NCBI RefSeq assembly: GCF_000315625.1
Contig: NW_005434672.1
Coordinates: 174,698-238,697 of the forward strand
Length of the DNA stretch: 64,000 nucleotides
Source of the DNA: Guillardia theta CCMP2712
Taxonomy: Eukaryota; Cryptophyceae; Pyrenomonadales; Geminigeraceae
Reading direction: 5' to 3'
How positions within the stretch are numbered: position 1 is the stretch's first letter; each line of letters begins with the position of its first letter. The position numbers and the translations under genes are program-made. Under the pieces are notes generated by a model, which did not search any database, was not told where the DNA came from, and worked only from the letters and a program-made list of their open reading frames with translations. This document shows positions 47,576 to 59,336 of the stretch, one piece after another.

Positions 47576-48330
47576 ATGTCTTCTGAAGTTGTCACCGTAC
47601 GAGGACGAACTAAGAATGTTGTCCGCAATGCAAATCGGCGTGTAAACCTGGATTTGCCGATGCTCGAAAGACTGTTTGAGCACCGACAGGAAGATGCAGC
47701 TGCAATGTTGGTGAGCTTGAAAAATCATTTGATGTGTACACGCGCTTACATTCCCTGCAGGGTATCTCCATGACGAGCTTAAAGATAGCTTGCCGCAGAC
47801 TTGGAGTCCAGCGCTGGCCGTACTCGCGATCCCGCAATGTTGAGCAGCGAGAAGAAGGCTCGAGCTCACATGAGCCTTCCGACGTGCATGCCAGCGGGTC
47901 CACAGACAGTCTGTTAGCAGCTGGCATGGACAATAGCTTCAGCACGGAAGATGTTCAGCTTTCTGTGGAGGTCCCCCTCCTCTCTCCTACAGAAGCAGAC
48001 GAGAGCACCGAGCAGCAGGCCTGCAGTAGCGACGAGCCGAGCATCGACCACACGTGGGTAGCGTGGTTTCTGAGGTGCGATGACTTCAGCCCTGTTTTCA
48101 AAGAAGAGGAGGTGGTTTGCCTCGAGGATGAGGCAAGACGGAGAGGTGCTAGTCAGAGACGGCAATCGTATCCTTTCTGCCATCAGCCGCATGCTGGGAT
48201 CGCTGAAATCCCAACGTCCTCCGCGTTTGACTTTTATTCGGCCTCTTCCTCATCTTCCTACCCTGGATCGCTGCCAAACACTGATGTTGCTCAACCTTGC
48301 TTTCACAGGAGCTTCTCCTGCCTCCCATAA
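47576..48330 (+). CDS. RWP-RK domain protein, two exons
   Basis: Exons 47576-47710 and 47761-48330 join in phase 0 across a 50-nt intron into 234 residues. The domain reads VNLDLPMLERLFEHRQEDAA, AML, then GISMTSLKIACRRLGVQRWP, with the intron at exactly the same codon as in the gene at 34757. The N-terminus (MSSEVVTVRGRTKN) also matches that gene in style, which is why I prefer ATG 47576 over an in-frame ATG at 47513. After the domain comes a Ser/Glu-rich stretch, then WVAWFLRCDDFSPV, the shared C-terminal motif of this pair, followed by a further Ser-rich tail of about 85 residues. Likely a transcription factor; targets unknown. Confidence 0.85.
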
Positions 48331-48544
48331 TCCCCTTCGTGCTCTTTGATCATAATAGACTGTGAATAAACGTGACTGATGGACAAACTACATTGCCATA
48401 TGAAAACTTTCATTCTTGATAACAGAGTGAGGGAAAGGTTAAGAGCGACCAAAAGAAAGTAGAAAAGGAGCCTGAAGTGAGCGGCAAGACAAAGAGAACG
48501 GAGGGGGAGACGGAAAGAGAAGAAAACAGCCACGTGGGCATTTG

Positions 48545-50947
48545 CTAGAGGCCGTTGGCAGCGATGAAGAACGCAAGCTCATCTTCAGTGAGTGACTCAG
48601 AAACCATCTGTCGAAGCCGCTGCGAGCAAAAAACTGAGGAAGGCGACGGGATAGGATCGCAAGTCACCTGCACTGACACGGAAGATTCGTTTCCCTTGAG
48701 CTGGTGAATTTCGGGTGGGATTTCCGAGTTGTTGACGTCACCGAGCACCTGGATGGAATTCCATCATCAGAGTATGTACCAAAGAGAAACGTGATGAGAA
48801 GAGATGGGGAGAGGTGGGGGAGGGGGGGCGAGAGAAGGGTGGGAAGTGAAGTGGGGAAAGAGGAGAGAAGAGGAGAGGAGAGGGGAGGAGAGGAGGAGAG
48901 AGGAGGAGAGAGGAGGAGAGGAGGGGCAGGGGAACAAGACTAGTCTGGAATAGAGGAGAGGGGAAAGGAGGACTGAGGGCAGTCGCTGGTTGGCAGGGAA
49001 TGAGTGAATTGCAATGAGGGGATGTTCACCTCCATGGCAACATCCGCCATAGCGTAAAAGAGGCAGTCGCCGTCACCACTGCGAGCACCGTTAGGAGGAG
49101 GCAGCGATTTAGAATATCGTACGGTGTATTGGAGATCGTGAACTCTGGGTTGTCCCCATTCCTTGAGCAGACGATCCTCTCGACAAAACTTGTTCCCGCC
49201 TGCCAGCACATGAGCACAGCGCAAGGAGGCAGAAGGTGCTGGGTGCATGAGAGAAAGGCGGTATGGAGAAGGGGGGAAGCTGAGAGGGAGAAAAGATGTA
49301 GAAGCAGGACAATGCAGAATAGGTGGAACTTGAGGAGTTTGCATACCGGAAACCCATCGATGACCCAACTCTCAAAAGCTGTACCATTGTTGCACTGAAA
49401 CGAACCAAGAGGTGAGAAAAGGGAGAATGCAGAGACGAGGACGAGGGGGAAAAGAAGGAGAGGTTGGAGAGAAGAAGATGAAGAGGATTCGAGGATCAAG
49501 AATGGTAAGAGAGGCAGAGGATCGTGGATGACCTGCCGCTCGATGGAGTTGGCCGACTTGACTTGTCTCAGGGTGTGGGTGTTTCGGATGACTGGAGTGC
49601 GGAGAGTTGGGAGAACATCCTGCACTCACGATGAGAAAGAGGACGAGGACAGGCCGACAAGAGCACGTGTTCAATCGATGCGGAGAAGAACAGCTTCGCT
49701 GACTCTTCAAGATTGCTGTCCCACCTAAGGGTACAAGTCAGGGATCGACCCTCGAGTTGAGATTCCTCCAACCCTTGAGGGCAGTCTTCCTTAAGCCGGT
49801 GGATCATGCCGCTGTTGAGGTATAGGTGGCCGTCTGACGCCTATCGGAATCATGAGATCATCAAAAATTAGGCTGCCAGCAAACGGAGGGTGGGGAAGGG
49901 TGGGGGGGGGGTTNNNNNNNNNNNNNNNNNNNNNNNNNNNNNNNNNNNNNNNNNNNNNNNNNNNNNNNNNNNNNNNNNNNNNNNNNNNNNNNNNNNNNNN
50001 NNNNNNNNNNNNNTGTAATGCCTCTCTTCCACATTCCTGCAGTCTTTCTTCTGCTTGAAGCACAACACAAACGACAATCTTGAATCTGTCCGCAAACACT
50101 CGCAAAGCAATCTCGTCCCCCCAGTATGACTTGCGATCCATCACAAAAGCTCGGAGGTCATCCAGTTGCGGGGATCCTAGTGAAAACGATATCAGACACC
50201 TCGCACCTCTCTTCCAACCCCCGCCCCCCCCCCCCCCCCAAAATTCTTATCCCGCTCCTCCTCTTCTCCTCCTCGAACCTTTCTTTCTCTGCTTACGGGA
50301 CCCTTCCCCCAAAAAAAACCCGTTGTTATCACAGGAGCTATGCCAATCCCTGGTCCTTTTCCTTGGGGTCTTCTCCTCGCACTTGTTCTCGTCGTGGTCC
50401 GACGCGTTCCGACTCTGAGATGTCGTCTCCTCCTCCTCCTTCTCCTCATCGTCATCCTCGTCGTCCTCCTCCTGCCGTTTGGCCTTCCGATGAGGAGAAA
50501 GAAACTCAATGGATCGAGACGGAGCCACGTCTTTGTACGCCGAGCCCTTGTCCCCGAAGCGCGAGCGAAGGTAGGAAGGGATAACTGCCTTGGCCTTGCT
50601 GCTTGTGGCGCTCTTTCCTGCTCCCTGAGCGTCAAACAACAGCTTCGCTATTGGACAAACCTCCTCATACCCATCTCAGAGGCCTCGTCTTTCCCATCGC
50701 TGTGCCGCAACTTCAACAAGATGTCAACCTGTAGGTTCCAACGACATCATCGACAGAAGCCTACCTGGTATTTCTTGCTTCCTCCGTTCTCGCTCACCCT
50801 CCTTCCATCAACCGTCAGCATAGCTCGAGCAGAAACAAGACACGCTCGCACTGTTTCCGCCTGCGATCGACTTTCCAGACAAGATTCTCGAGGATCAAAG
50901 TCTGATCCTCCTCCTTCATCTTCTTCTCCTCCTGCTCCAGCCGTCAA
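48545..50947 (-). CDS. OTU cysteine protease-like exons broken by an assembly gap
   Basis: Right of the gap, minus-strand exons encode an acidic N-terminus, VDILLKLRHSDGKDEASEM, a Lys/Glu-rich linker and DLRAFVMDRKSYWGDEIALR with VFADRFKIVVCVV, which resembles the second half of an OTU deubiquitinase domain (WGD..L..A). Left of the gap, SDGHLYLNSGMIHRL could supply the terminal strand and His. Further left are exons reading SIERQ, CNNGTAFESWVIDGFP, FVERIVCSRNGDNPEFTI or, in another frame, GDGDCLFYAMADVAMEV, which is the OTU catalytic-Cys motif. The last exons read LGDVNNSEIPPEIHQLKGN and RLRQMVSESLTEDELAFF, then TAG at 48545. The Cys half therefore comes after the WGD half, opposite to the normal order. 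Exon joins are uncertain, the 5' end is not fixed, and there could be two genes. Confidence 0.4.
49914..50013. other. assembly gap (100 N)
   Basis: Exactly 100 N, the usual placeholder for unknown length. Flanked on the left by a G-rich run (tggggggggggtt), which may have stopped sequencing. Confidence 0.99.
50224..50239. repeat. poly-C run, 16 bases
   Basis: Read directly; lies in the putative intron before the WGDE exon of the OTU-like gene. Confidence 0.85.
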
Positions 50948-52286
50948 CGAGCACCCCCGCCAGACCCAACGAGACGCACGAGGTATCTTCTTGCCTCTTC
51001 CTCCGTGCTCAGTCTGATACCATCATTCGTTGTGTAGATCATGTTCCCCTCCTCGCCTTCTCTATGCTTCCAACCCAGCGGCAGACTGTCATCGATGTCA
51101 GTGTGGGGAACATTTCGCATGAAGCTACTTGTCCAACGTCAGATCATCCGACGAGACTCCGTTGCTCTTCCGAGTCCTCATCTTTCTGCCAAGAAACTCG
51201 CGTCATGTTTCAGAGCTTGCAACCTGTCCTCGCTCACCAGGTCACCAGGTTACAAGGAGTATCACAGCATTCAAATCTTGATCTCAGACTTGACGCCTGT
51301 CCCCAGCAACAATCTGAGGAATCGAGATTAGAACGTTCCATTGATATTCGTTTCATTCCACGTGGCCTGCCAATGATAGCAAAAGGTACATCTCATCTCC
51401 CCTTCTCCCCTTGCCTCAACAAGCACATTGTTACAACCCTTGTTCCATGAAATGATCCTCCACCCAAACAACGCATCATATTCTCCTCGAAAGGATCTAC
51501 TGCCTACAGCATGTTCTTTTATTTCCATGGAATCATGCCCCCGCATGTTTCAAGAACCCCCCTCCCTCCCTGCATCATGCCGTACAACCCCTTCATCCTG
51601 TTGGTAGAGGACAGGTTTTCAATTCAATCACACTCTTTTTTCATGAGCCTCCCCGAATCTCTCCATCTTCTCCATCGCTTCTCTTCTCCTCTTCCTCTTC
51701 CTCTCCCCTCTCCCACAACCCCCCCCCCCCCACTTCCCCCTGCTCCCTCCCTGCCATTTCCTCCTGTCTTCGCCCCCTCCACGTCTGCATCGCATGTAAT
51801 TACCATACGGGTAAGCAATTTAGCACATATCACACCCCGTATAGTCGGTGAACAGCCCACCCTCCTCATTCCCAAGTCTTGTTAGGGAATATAACCCCTA
51901 CTTGATGAAGAGATTCGCCCAATGACCTACCCTAAACGACACCCCTGCTCCTCCCTGCGTGCGTATCTTAATTTTACTATCTGAACTATAACCCTACCCA
52001 CATGGGAATGACTTCGAGAGTACCCCCGTGTTTTCCCAATTTCATGACCCCACCAAGACCATTTACCACCCTCCCTGTATCCACCCCTTCCTACTGTGTT
52101 GCCGTTCAAGATCAGGTGGGGTGGTACCACCTGCATCCATGTACAATAAGACGAGTACCGGTGGTTTTCTGGTTAAAATGGGTGGTGGTAAGACATGTGC
52201 ATTCTGTTCGCCACGGTAGGGCATGTGTGGGGGTTATTTAGTGCTAGGTAGGTAGGGTAGGGTGAGGTCGAGATAGGGCGGATCTA
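50948..52286. other. interval with no supported gene, ending in TACCCC-rich sequence
   Basis: A plus-strand ORF at 51064-51450 (VGNISHEATC, RSIDIRFIPRGLPMIAKG) is protein-like but unrecognised. 51640-51780 is pyrimidine-rich. 51820-52280 is rich in tacccc, ggggta and ggtggta words and leads directly into the DUF3127 start. Confidence 0.45.
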
Positions 52287-53108
52287 ATGGCAGCAGGGTG
52301 GATAGTGGCGGTGCTAGCGATGCTGGCGGGCGAGGCCTCAGGGTTCATGCCAGGCGGAGGAGCAGGAGCAGCAGGAATAGCACGAAGACAAGTGGTCAAG
52401 CCCCCGTCTCCTCTTGCTCGTGCTCGTGGTTCTGTCTTGGGGGGTCAGTACTTGCTGGATCGAACCGTCCCATGTCCCGGGATGCGATCGCATTTGAAAC
52501 TTTCCAAGTTGCAGATGAATAACAAGGTGAAGATTGATCCCATGCTATCAGAAGTTAAAAAACGTCCTTGCAGTTTGAGATTGAGGGGACGATAGTCTTG
52601 ATAAATCAGCCCATGACGTTTGACAGCGGGTTCATGAAGCGAGAGTTTGTAGTGAAGACAGAAGAGATGTATCCACAAGATGTCAAGTTCGAGCTTGTAA
52701 AGGACAAGTGCTCTCTCATTGATCAGTACCAAGTCGACGACAAGGTCAGGGTGAGCTTCAACATCAGGGGCAGCCAGTGGCAAGGGCGTTACTTTACCAA
52801 CCTGCAGGTAGGCAAGACTTGTCATAACCTGCATGACGCGGCTCCTTTGACAGGCGTGGAGAATAGAGAAACTGACAGGCTCTGCGTATGAGCTTGACCC
52901 CGCTGAGATGGAATGGGATGCTCCTGAAGGTGAAACTGCCTGGTAGAGTTGCTTCAGAGCTCATTGTCGCAGAACCACGCATGACCCAGTCGCGTCCGAA
53001 GTCAAAGACGTTCGACCAAGGTGAAGTGAGCGCGTTGAAGTGCTATGTGTGATGTCGGTACTGCCAGGATCCAAGAATGTTGCATGGGATGATGACATTC
53101 CGTTCTAA
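52287..53108 (+). CDS. DUF3127 OB-like protein with SSB-type tail, plastid-targeted
   Basis: Exons 52287-52526, 52574-52807, 52854-52929, 52973-53020 and 53068-53108 join in frame into 212 residues. The N-terminus (MAAGWIVAVLAMLAGEASG) is a signal peptide followed by FMPG, matching the Phe import rule, then a basic transit-like stretch. Residues about 81-170 match DUF3127: FEIEGTIVLINQPMTFDSGF, KREFVVKTEE, YPQDVKFELVKDKCSLID, VSFNIRGSQWQGRYFTNLQ and AWRIEKL. The last residues are AWDDDIPF, nearly the acidic tip of bacterial single-stranded DNA-binding protein that recruits repair and replication enzymes. A role in plastid DNA maintenance is inferred. Introns are 43-47 nt. The gene ends 32 bp from the convergent lipase maturation factor gene. 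Confidence 0.9.
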
Positions 53109-53140
53109 GGACGACAGACGAACTCTTGTTGCTACATGGT

Positions 53141-54398
53141 TCATTGCCACCTTAATTCCTCCGCGAAGTCTACCATGATCCAAAACAATATGAAGTTGAA
53201 GATGTGGACGTAGGCACATAGAGGGCATAGCACGCGCAGAACGGAGAGAGAGAAGTAGAGCAAGTAAAGCGAGTACACAACTCCTCTGTGAAAAAAAAGC
53301 AGTCAGCTTCAAGAAAAAATAGAGAACAAGAGAGAGAAAGAAAAGGGTGGAGGGATTGGAACACAAGAAGAGAAGTGATCGAGAGGAAAGAAAGGGTTGG
53401 AATCCGTCGAGGGAGGGGAATGGGAGGTAGAAGAAGCAACGTACATGGCCGTGAGAATGAAAGCAAGCACTATCGGCCAGTATTGGTCGGTAAAGATCTG
53501 CAAACAAAAAACTCTCAGATACTTTCCCATTGCAAATAGAGGTAGGAAAAGCATGTAAAGCAAAGAAGGTCAGAAGGAAAGGCCAGAAAATCTGGCTGAG
53601 AGCTTGCAGGCAGTTGGACGTGCTAACTTACTTTGATGAGCACGCAAAAAGCGACGACGAGATAGTAGACGATCCCAGCAGAGCTGCAGGAATGGTATCA
53701 ACAAGTACTTGGAGCAACAACGAGGGCTGAACCTGTTAGTAATGCCCAAGAACATGGAGTTGGATCCTTTCTTCACGGACGAAGAGCAGGAGACGGTGTT
53801 GGAGATGTCACAGGCAGCTTGATAACTTTCTCCGTAGAACTGATCAAGGAGGTCCTGTGTCAGTAGGAGGACGACAAGTCCAACGCTATCGTCACCTCCA
53901 CTTGTCGATCCACCTCGTGTAGGTAGATTGAGACGACGCAGCCTGCCGCTGCCACGATGAAGATGGCGAGAGGGTACAAGGACCAAAGCTCTGTCATAGT
54001 TGTCAGATGAAGGTCAACACGGGCGAGCAAGAGCATCACCGGCCATGATCAGGGAGATTACAGCGACCAGGCTGAGGGCAGCGAAGGAGAAGCCCAGGTC
54101 TCTTGATTGCTTGTCAACGAGAGCATCAACAACTTCTTCCCAGTCGATAAAAGAGGAAAGCTTGACAAAGATCCAGGCTGCCAGCAGCAGCACCACCACG
54201 ACCATGGCATCTCCTCGCAGAAACGAAGGGACCTGAAAGGACGGCACAGCATGAGCTGCCGGTGATCGGAGAGGGAAAGAGGGAGAAAACTTACAAGTCC
54301 TGTTCCCCAAGTATAGTAAAGCTCATCTTGTACAATATGCTCCGCCGTCGCAACTCCAGCGAGCTTTCCTGTCCTGACACGTCTGGAGCTGGAGCTAG

Positions 54399-54441
<43 letters not shown>

Positions 54442-57400
54442 GGAGGAGGAGGAGGAGGAGGAGGAGGAGGAGGAGACAAGCTTCCACATCTGAGGAATGC
54501 TGGTGCTTGAGCCTGTTCCAAGCCATCGGTTTCCTTTCAGTCTGCTTCCACTAACCCGTCGGCCACGAGGGGCCGACGTGTGGAGAAGCGCTTGATGAGT
54601 AGCATCAGTTTCTTCCCCTCCCACATGCATGCCGGACGTGAAGCTCCTGGTCAGCTTCCCCAGCGAGCTTAGCGCTTCTCCCAACTTGTCTGCCCCCCTC
54701 GAGGTCTCCAGCTGAGCCCGGGCTGACGGGGCAGCAGGCGACATGGCGGAAGTAGCGAGTAGCCTCCTTCTGCCCGAGGATGTGCTGGAGCTGTCTTCAG
54801 CCGCTGGCAAGCAGCTGGGGAAGGGAGTGCAGGCGAGCATAGCAGGCGAAACGATCGGGACGAAGGTCTCCTGGACCTCAACCTCCCACCAGTCGCTCTC
54901 CACCTTAGTCGATCGTTGTGCCTCCTCCCAGTAGGCGGCAGCTGGCCTGGAGGAGCTGAGAACTAGCTGGACCTTGCTTGCTCTGACACACTTCGAGTCA
55001 TGGGGGAAAATTGACGAACGGAAGAAGTTGGCATTCTGCCCCGCAAGGATAGCAGCAAGGAGATTGACCAGCCACGACGCCTCCCGCCAGTCACCAACTT
55101 CGATCAGCTCCAGGAGCTTCAGCTCGAGCCGGGGAAGCAGAAAGAGCGACCAGCCAGGGGGTCTGTCCCTCCTCCCAACCTGGTAATAAACGTCCAGTTG
55201 TGTCCAATTACCTGCTCCTCCCTCGCACTCGGGATCGCTGGATACCTCGAGGACTACCTCCGTCCGGCTCCCTCCCTTTCTGCCCTCCTTCTCTCCTCCT
55301 CCTCCTCCTCCTCCTCTTCCCTCCCAGTAAATGTTGACGATTCTCAAGGGCTGTAGGAGACGGAAAGCCATGCCGGCCCATGACCGACCCCAGGCTTCCT
55401 CTACCTCCTCCTTCCCCTCCTGCAGCGTCGGGTTGGACCCGATCGCCTCCTCCAAGTTCTGCACGTCTGAAAACATCTTCCCCCACCTGCTCTCAAGATG
55501 AGGAAATAGGGAGGGACGGGAGGAAGAGGCGAACGAGAAAAACTTGGGAGATAGAGATGCAAACGATGCGAGACGAGGGACATGAAAGAAAAGCGACTTG
55601 GAAGCAGGAGAAAGGACAGGACAATAAAGGAAGGGGGGGAAGGGAAAGGAGAAGTAGAAGCTCACGGAAGGTGACGATCATGCAGGGCTCGGGTAACAGC
55701 CGGCCATCGCTTTTCCTTCTCCTCCTTCTTCCCCTCATAGCGACTTTGAAGGCCGTTGGGTGCGACGAGACCCGTCGCCTCCTGTGCCCCCGTTCTCTCT
55801 GTCAGAAACGTCGAGTTTGACCTAGCAAGCCCGCTCCCGATGGCCACGCGGTTGGCGTAGATGAGGAGGAGGCCGATGAAGCAGATGAGAACCCGAACAA
55901 GCAGAGACCTGATGACCCGTAGATGTAAGAATGATGACATCAACGAGAGCAAGGCAGAGATGGGTATGGAGACATAGCAAGGGAAAGACAGAGGAAGGGG
56001 AACGCAAGAGATGAAGACAGAGAAGCAAGAGACTGATATAAAGGAGGAGAATCAAACTCACAGGCTCGCAGTCACCGTCTGTCTCTTCCCATGACCATCA
56101 CTGAGCTGATCGACGATCACCATCCCTTCCTTGAGAACATCGTGGAGGGCGAGGAAGATGTAGACGACCAGCAAGACAAGCATCGTAACAGGAACAACAA
56201 CGTTGAGAAACGTGATCATCTGTTCGACAGTTGGGCTGATGACGATCCAAGATTTGCTGCTTTCCCCGTCCCAGTCCACACGAAACATGAAGAACAGGAC
56301 AATGATTAGAACGAAGGCGACATGCGACCAGAAGATGGGTAGTTGGAGAAACTTGCTGTCATTCATTCTGGAGAGACAATCATGATCAATGACAAAACGA
56401 GCAAAAGCAAAACATAAGCACAAACAACAGGTGCACATGGCATACGTCCACACTGTATCAAGGTCACATCATACTCAAGGCAAAAAAAGATCAGGTGCAA
56501 CTGGTCAACAAATCAAAATTGCGGACCTGTCTCCGATTTCAACAATGCCATCAAAGAACTTGAAGACTCCCGCGAACCAACCAGTCCTCTCCTTCTCCTC
56601 CTCCTCCTCCTCCTCCTCGGCTTTGGGAGTTTCTGTTCCATAGAACGGCAGAGCAAAGTCAATCAGCGGAGTTTCTTCTGCAGATTCCGCACTGCTTGAC
56701 CGTGACTTGGACAGGAGCTCGCTCCATAGAGAGTCGTCCACAACGGGTACGAGGAGACAGACTTTCAACATGAAGAAGAATCCTTCATTGCTGAAAACAG
56801 CCGTAGCAAGCTGCGTGATGAGAATCGCCAGCACGCTAGCATGTCTGACTGAGCTAAAAGGAGAGAAGATGAAGAAAGAAAGAAGAAGCTCCACAATGAG
56901 CTGAAAACCAGCAGCAAGCTGAAACATGAAACTCGGGAGAAGCTGCAGGTACCATACAGCAGGGGTCGGGACGATGTTGGTTGCGAAGGAGAACTCGATA
57001 GCGGTAAGATCGAACCACTCTTTGTACCCCGACGTCACTTTGTTCATTGCAGACAGGATGAGGAACTTGAACAGAACGAAGCGGATGAGGAGGAGCAGCA
57101 CGTTGTCGCTGTCCCTCCTCCTCTCCCTGATCCATAGCGGAGCCATCAGGCATGCCACGAACCCGCTCTCCAGCAGCAGCTTGTCGGCATCATAGGAGAG
57201 CAGAGACACTCCTGCACTGCACAGAACAAGGTAGATGAGCCAAGACCCGAAGAGAGAGTAGAAGCTAGGAGAGAAAGCAACTCCCGCCACGCTGGATCCT
57301 ACTCCCGCGATGCACAGCAGGTCAAGGACTGCGTCTCCCACCCACGAAGAATGGTGTGCGAACGAGGAAAGCGGCGAGTCTGACTGACCTCCTTGATTCT

Positions 57401-57680
57401 GGCTGATAGGGATCATGCCATGGCTACCCAGAAGCCCCTGGATCTGATAGAACAATGATCCGAAGGCGGAAAGGAAGCAGAGGCTCATCAGTCTCAGGAA
57501 GAGATCCCTTGACATCCTGTAGCTCGTTCGCTGAAACTCCTTCTTCCTCGCATGAATGCTATCGAACTCCTTCCCCACCTCATCATACACGGACCTTGCC
57601 ACTGAGCTCAAATCGAACATCTCCCCTGTGCCAGGCCTGAACCATGTAGAGTCCACCGCTCCCTTCGACTCGCTCGACAT
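53141..57680 (-). CDS. Lipase maturation factor fused to vitamin K epoxide reductase (VKOR)
   Basis: Ten exons, 57680-56527, 56367-56062, 55908-55666, 55486-54295, 54232-54040, 53990-53896, 53854-53733, 53683-53632, 53497-53445 and 53285-53141, join in frame into 1184 residues. Residues 1-760 are LMF: membrane segments with RDLFLRLMSLCFLSAFGSLF, RFVLFKFLILSAMNKVTSG, WFDLTAIEFSF and TPAVWYLQLLPSF, then the lumenal part WTQLDVYYQVGRRDRPPGW, LELKLLELIEV and WWEVEVQETFVPIV. A Ser run (about 905-930) and two more hydrophobic segments follow. Residues 1030-1184 are VKOR: ACDISNTVSC (Cys1076, Cys1084) and the membrane CPLC (Cys1157, Cys1160). LMF folds lipases in the ER; VKOR makes disulfides. A 49-nt intron (54039-53991) joins the parts. 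Without it, LMF would stop at 54014 and VKOR could start at ATG 53997. Confidence 0.85.
54399..54475. repeat. (GAT)n(GAG)n trinucleotide repeat coding for a Ser run
   Basis: About 13 GAT/TGA-type units then 12 GAG-type units on the plus strand; on the coding minus strand this reads as TCA and TCC codons, giving about 25 Ser in the LMF-VKOR protein. Length is likely polymorphic. Confidence 0.85.
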
Positions 57681-58665
57681 CGTCCTCTAGCTGTATATGA
57701 CGAGGCCGTCAGAACACTCGAGGAACTCTGATAGATGTTCAGTGAAAGGAACTATCTCTTCATCTGCCGCTCCTCCTCGTCCTCTCCGCCATCCCTGCAG
57801 GCTCCCTTGTGACAAGCATTCCCAAGGGCCATCCCGACGTCAACAAACGTTAGTGCACTGCAACGATACCGTTAAAACGCAATTGATTTCATGTCCGTTA
57901 CATTGGGACGTTGCGGTCGCCCAGGGTTTCCTGAAGAGCCACTCTGACTCTTCACCACCCCCACCCACTACGAAACTTTGACGACATGTATTGTACCCCA
58001 GTAACCATATCAGATCTGATGAAGGGGGGTGGGTGTTGCTGCCCTATAAAATCAGGGTACAATTACTAATGAGGGAACTAAATTATCACGATGTTATGTT
58101 TCTGCCCTCTTCAATTGAGCCCCGTGATACCACCCCGCTACCCTCGCACACTATTTTTTGCAGTCAACAATACACCACCTACCCAAAAACCGAATCATCA
58201 TTAGCACCGGTACAGAGAATAAAAGTACCCTCCTTTTTCCTCACCTCGCCGTGCAAAATCACACGTGGGTCAGTACCCCTACCAGTTCAATGGAGGAACG
58301 GAAAAATTGAAAAATGACGGTACCCCCTAGAAAGTACATACACCACCCCTAGGTTGGATAAGTTCACGGCCGGCTAGCCACTCTGCCGCCCACCCTCATC
58401 ACCCGGTCATATCAGTCTACCCTCCTGATCAGTATCGAAATTTTTAACACTACCCCACCTGGAAATATTATTTTCTGTACCCCTACCCCTATAAATTCCA
58501 CTAAATCATTCATCTCGAAGATGATTACAGTACCCTGACCCTCTTACCAAAATTGAAACTGATTACATATTCTCCAAATCTAGAGTTCCAAAGGTGAATT
58601 GTGTTAAGGGTGGTACTCATGTGGAGGGGGTAGGGGTGGCATCGATCGGAAAAGCCACTACCGCC
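57681..58665. promoter_or_regulatory. TACCCC/GGGGTA-rich low-complexity interval
   Basis: 57950-58640 is built of taccccc, accacccct, ggtacc and ggggtg words. It lies upstream of the LMF-VKOR start (57680, minus) and before small plus-strand ORFs. Promoter role inferred from its recurrence at other gene starts. Confidence 0.4.
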
Positions 58666-58893
58666 ATGTTGACGCAGCTTGTGCATGGCCTTGAGCTCCA
58701 CGTGCGGGGGATTCCGGCATGGATGCAGCACATGAACCCGGACAAGATGACATCCAAGCAGAAGAGCACTCTTGTGAGCTCCTTGCACTCCCCGAGATGC
58801 TAAGATTGTCCCTGCTGCATGTAGTTCGAGTACGCCCATGGTCTTCAATGTCTGTCAGATGCAGCCAGCATGGGGTCCCATGTATTGCCGTGA
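58666..58893 (+). CDS. Possible small protein, two exons
   Basis: Exons 58666-58773 and 58825-58893 join in phase 0 across a 51-nt GT-AG intron to give 58 residues. The text GIPAWMQHMNPDKMTSKQK and FEYAHGLQCLSDAASMG looks protein-like, and the intron length is typical for this genome, but I do not recognise the family. The frame is open upstream of the ATG, so the true start may be further 5'. Treat as tentative. Confidence 0.3.
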
Positions 58894-59336
58894 ACACTTC
58901 TTTATCAAAATCAAACCCTCGTGTCCCTGGACATTCAATGCATTCTTGTTTTTCTGTATCCTGTTGCCGATGTTCGGGGTTGATGTTTCATGTATCGCTT
59001 GCCCTTGTTTTCCTTCCTGGCCTCGAATGAACTTCTTTTGATGTCCCTTTGGCGATTCGTTAATCTGACAATGATGTTCAGTTGGACATGGAGGGTCATC
59101 GCGAAGCAAAGGCCAGAAAGGCATGCTTGGAAACTGAAAAGCATGGTGCTCGCTGCATTTTCTAAGAACAGCTGATGGGATACTTTACACACTGGGGTTA
59201 GATAACAGATTTGTGCGCATAACGGAAGTGGATCGTTTCTGGATGCATGATATCTGCAATTGTATAAAGAGGAGGGCAGAATAAATGCAAACTTGATCGG
59301 TTGCATAACTTTTTCAGTGTGATTGGTACACAGGCA

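Noticed and set aside
54058-54294. C-terminal extension of the LMF ORF past 54295 (VSFLPLSLSDHRQLM)
   Set aside because: This is intron read-through; splicing 54294-54233 gives a coherent membrane segment (GDAMVVVVLLLAAWIFV) instead.
58838-59041. Hydrophobic ORF resembling a palmitoyltransferase fragment
   Set aside because: No DHHC motif or partner exons; the hydrophobic stretch alone is not evidence.
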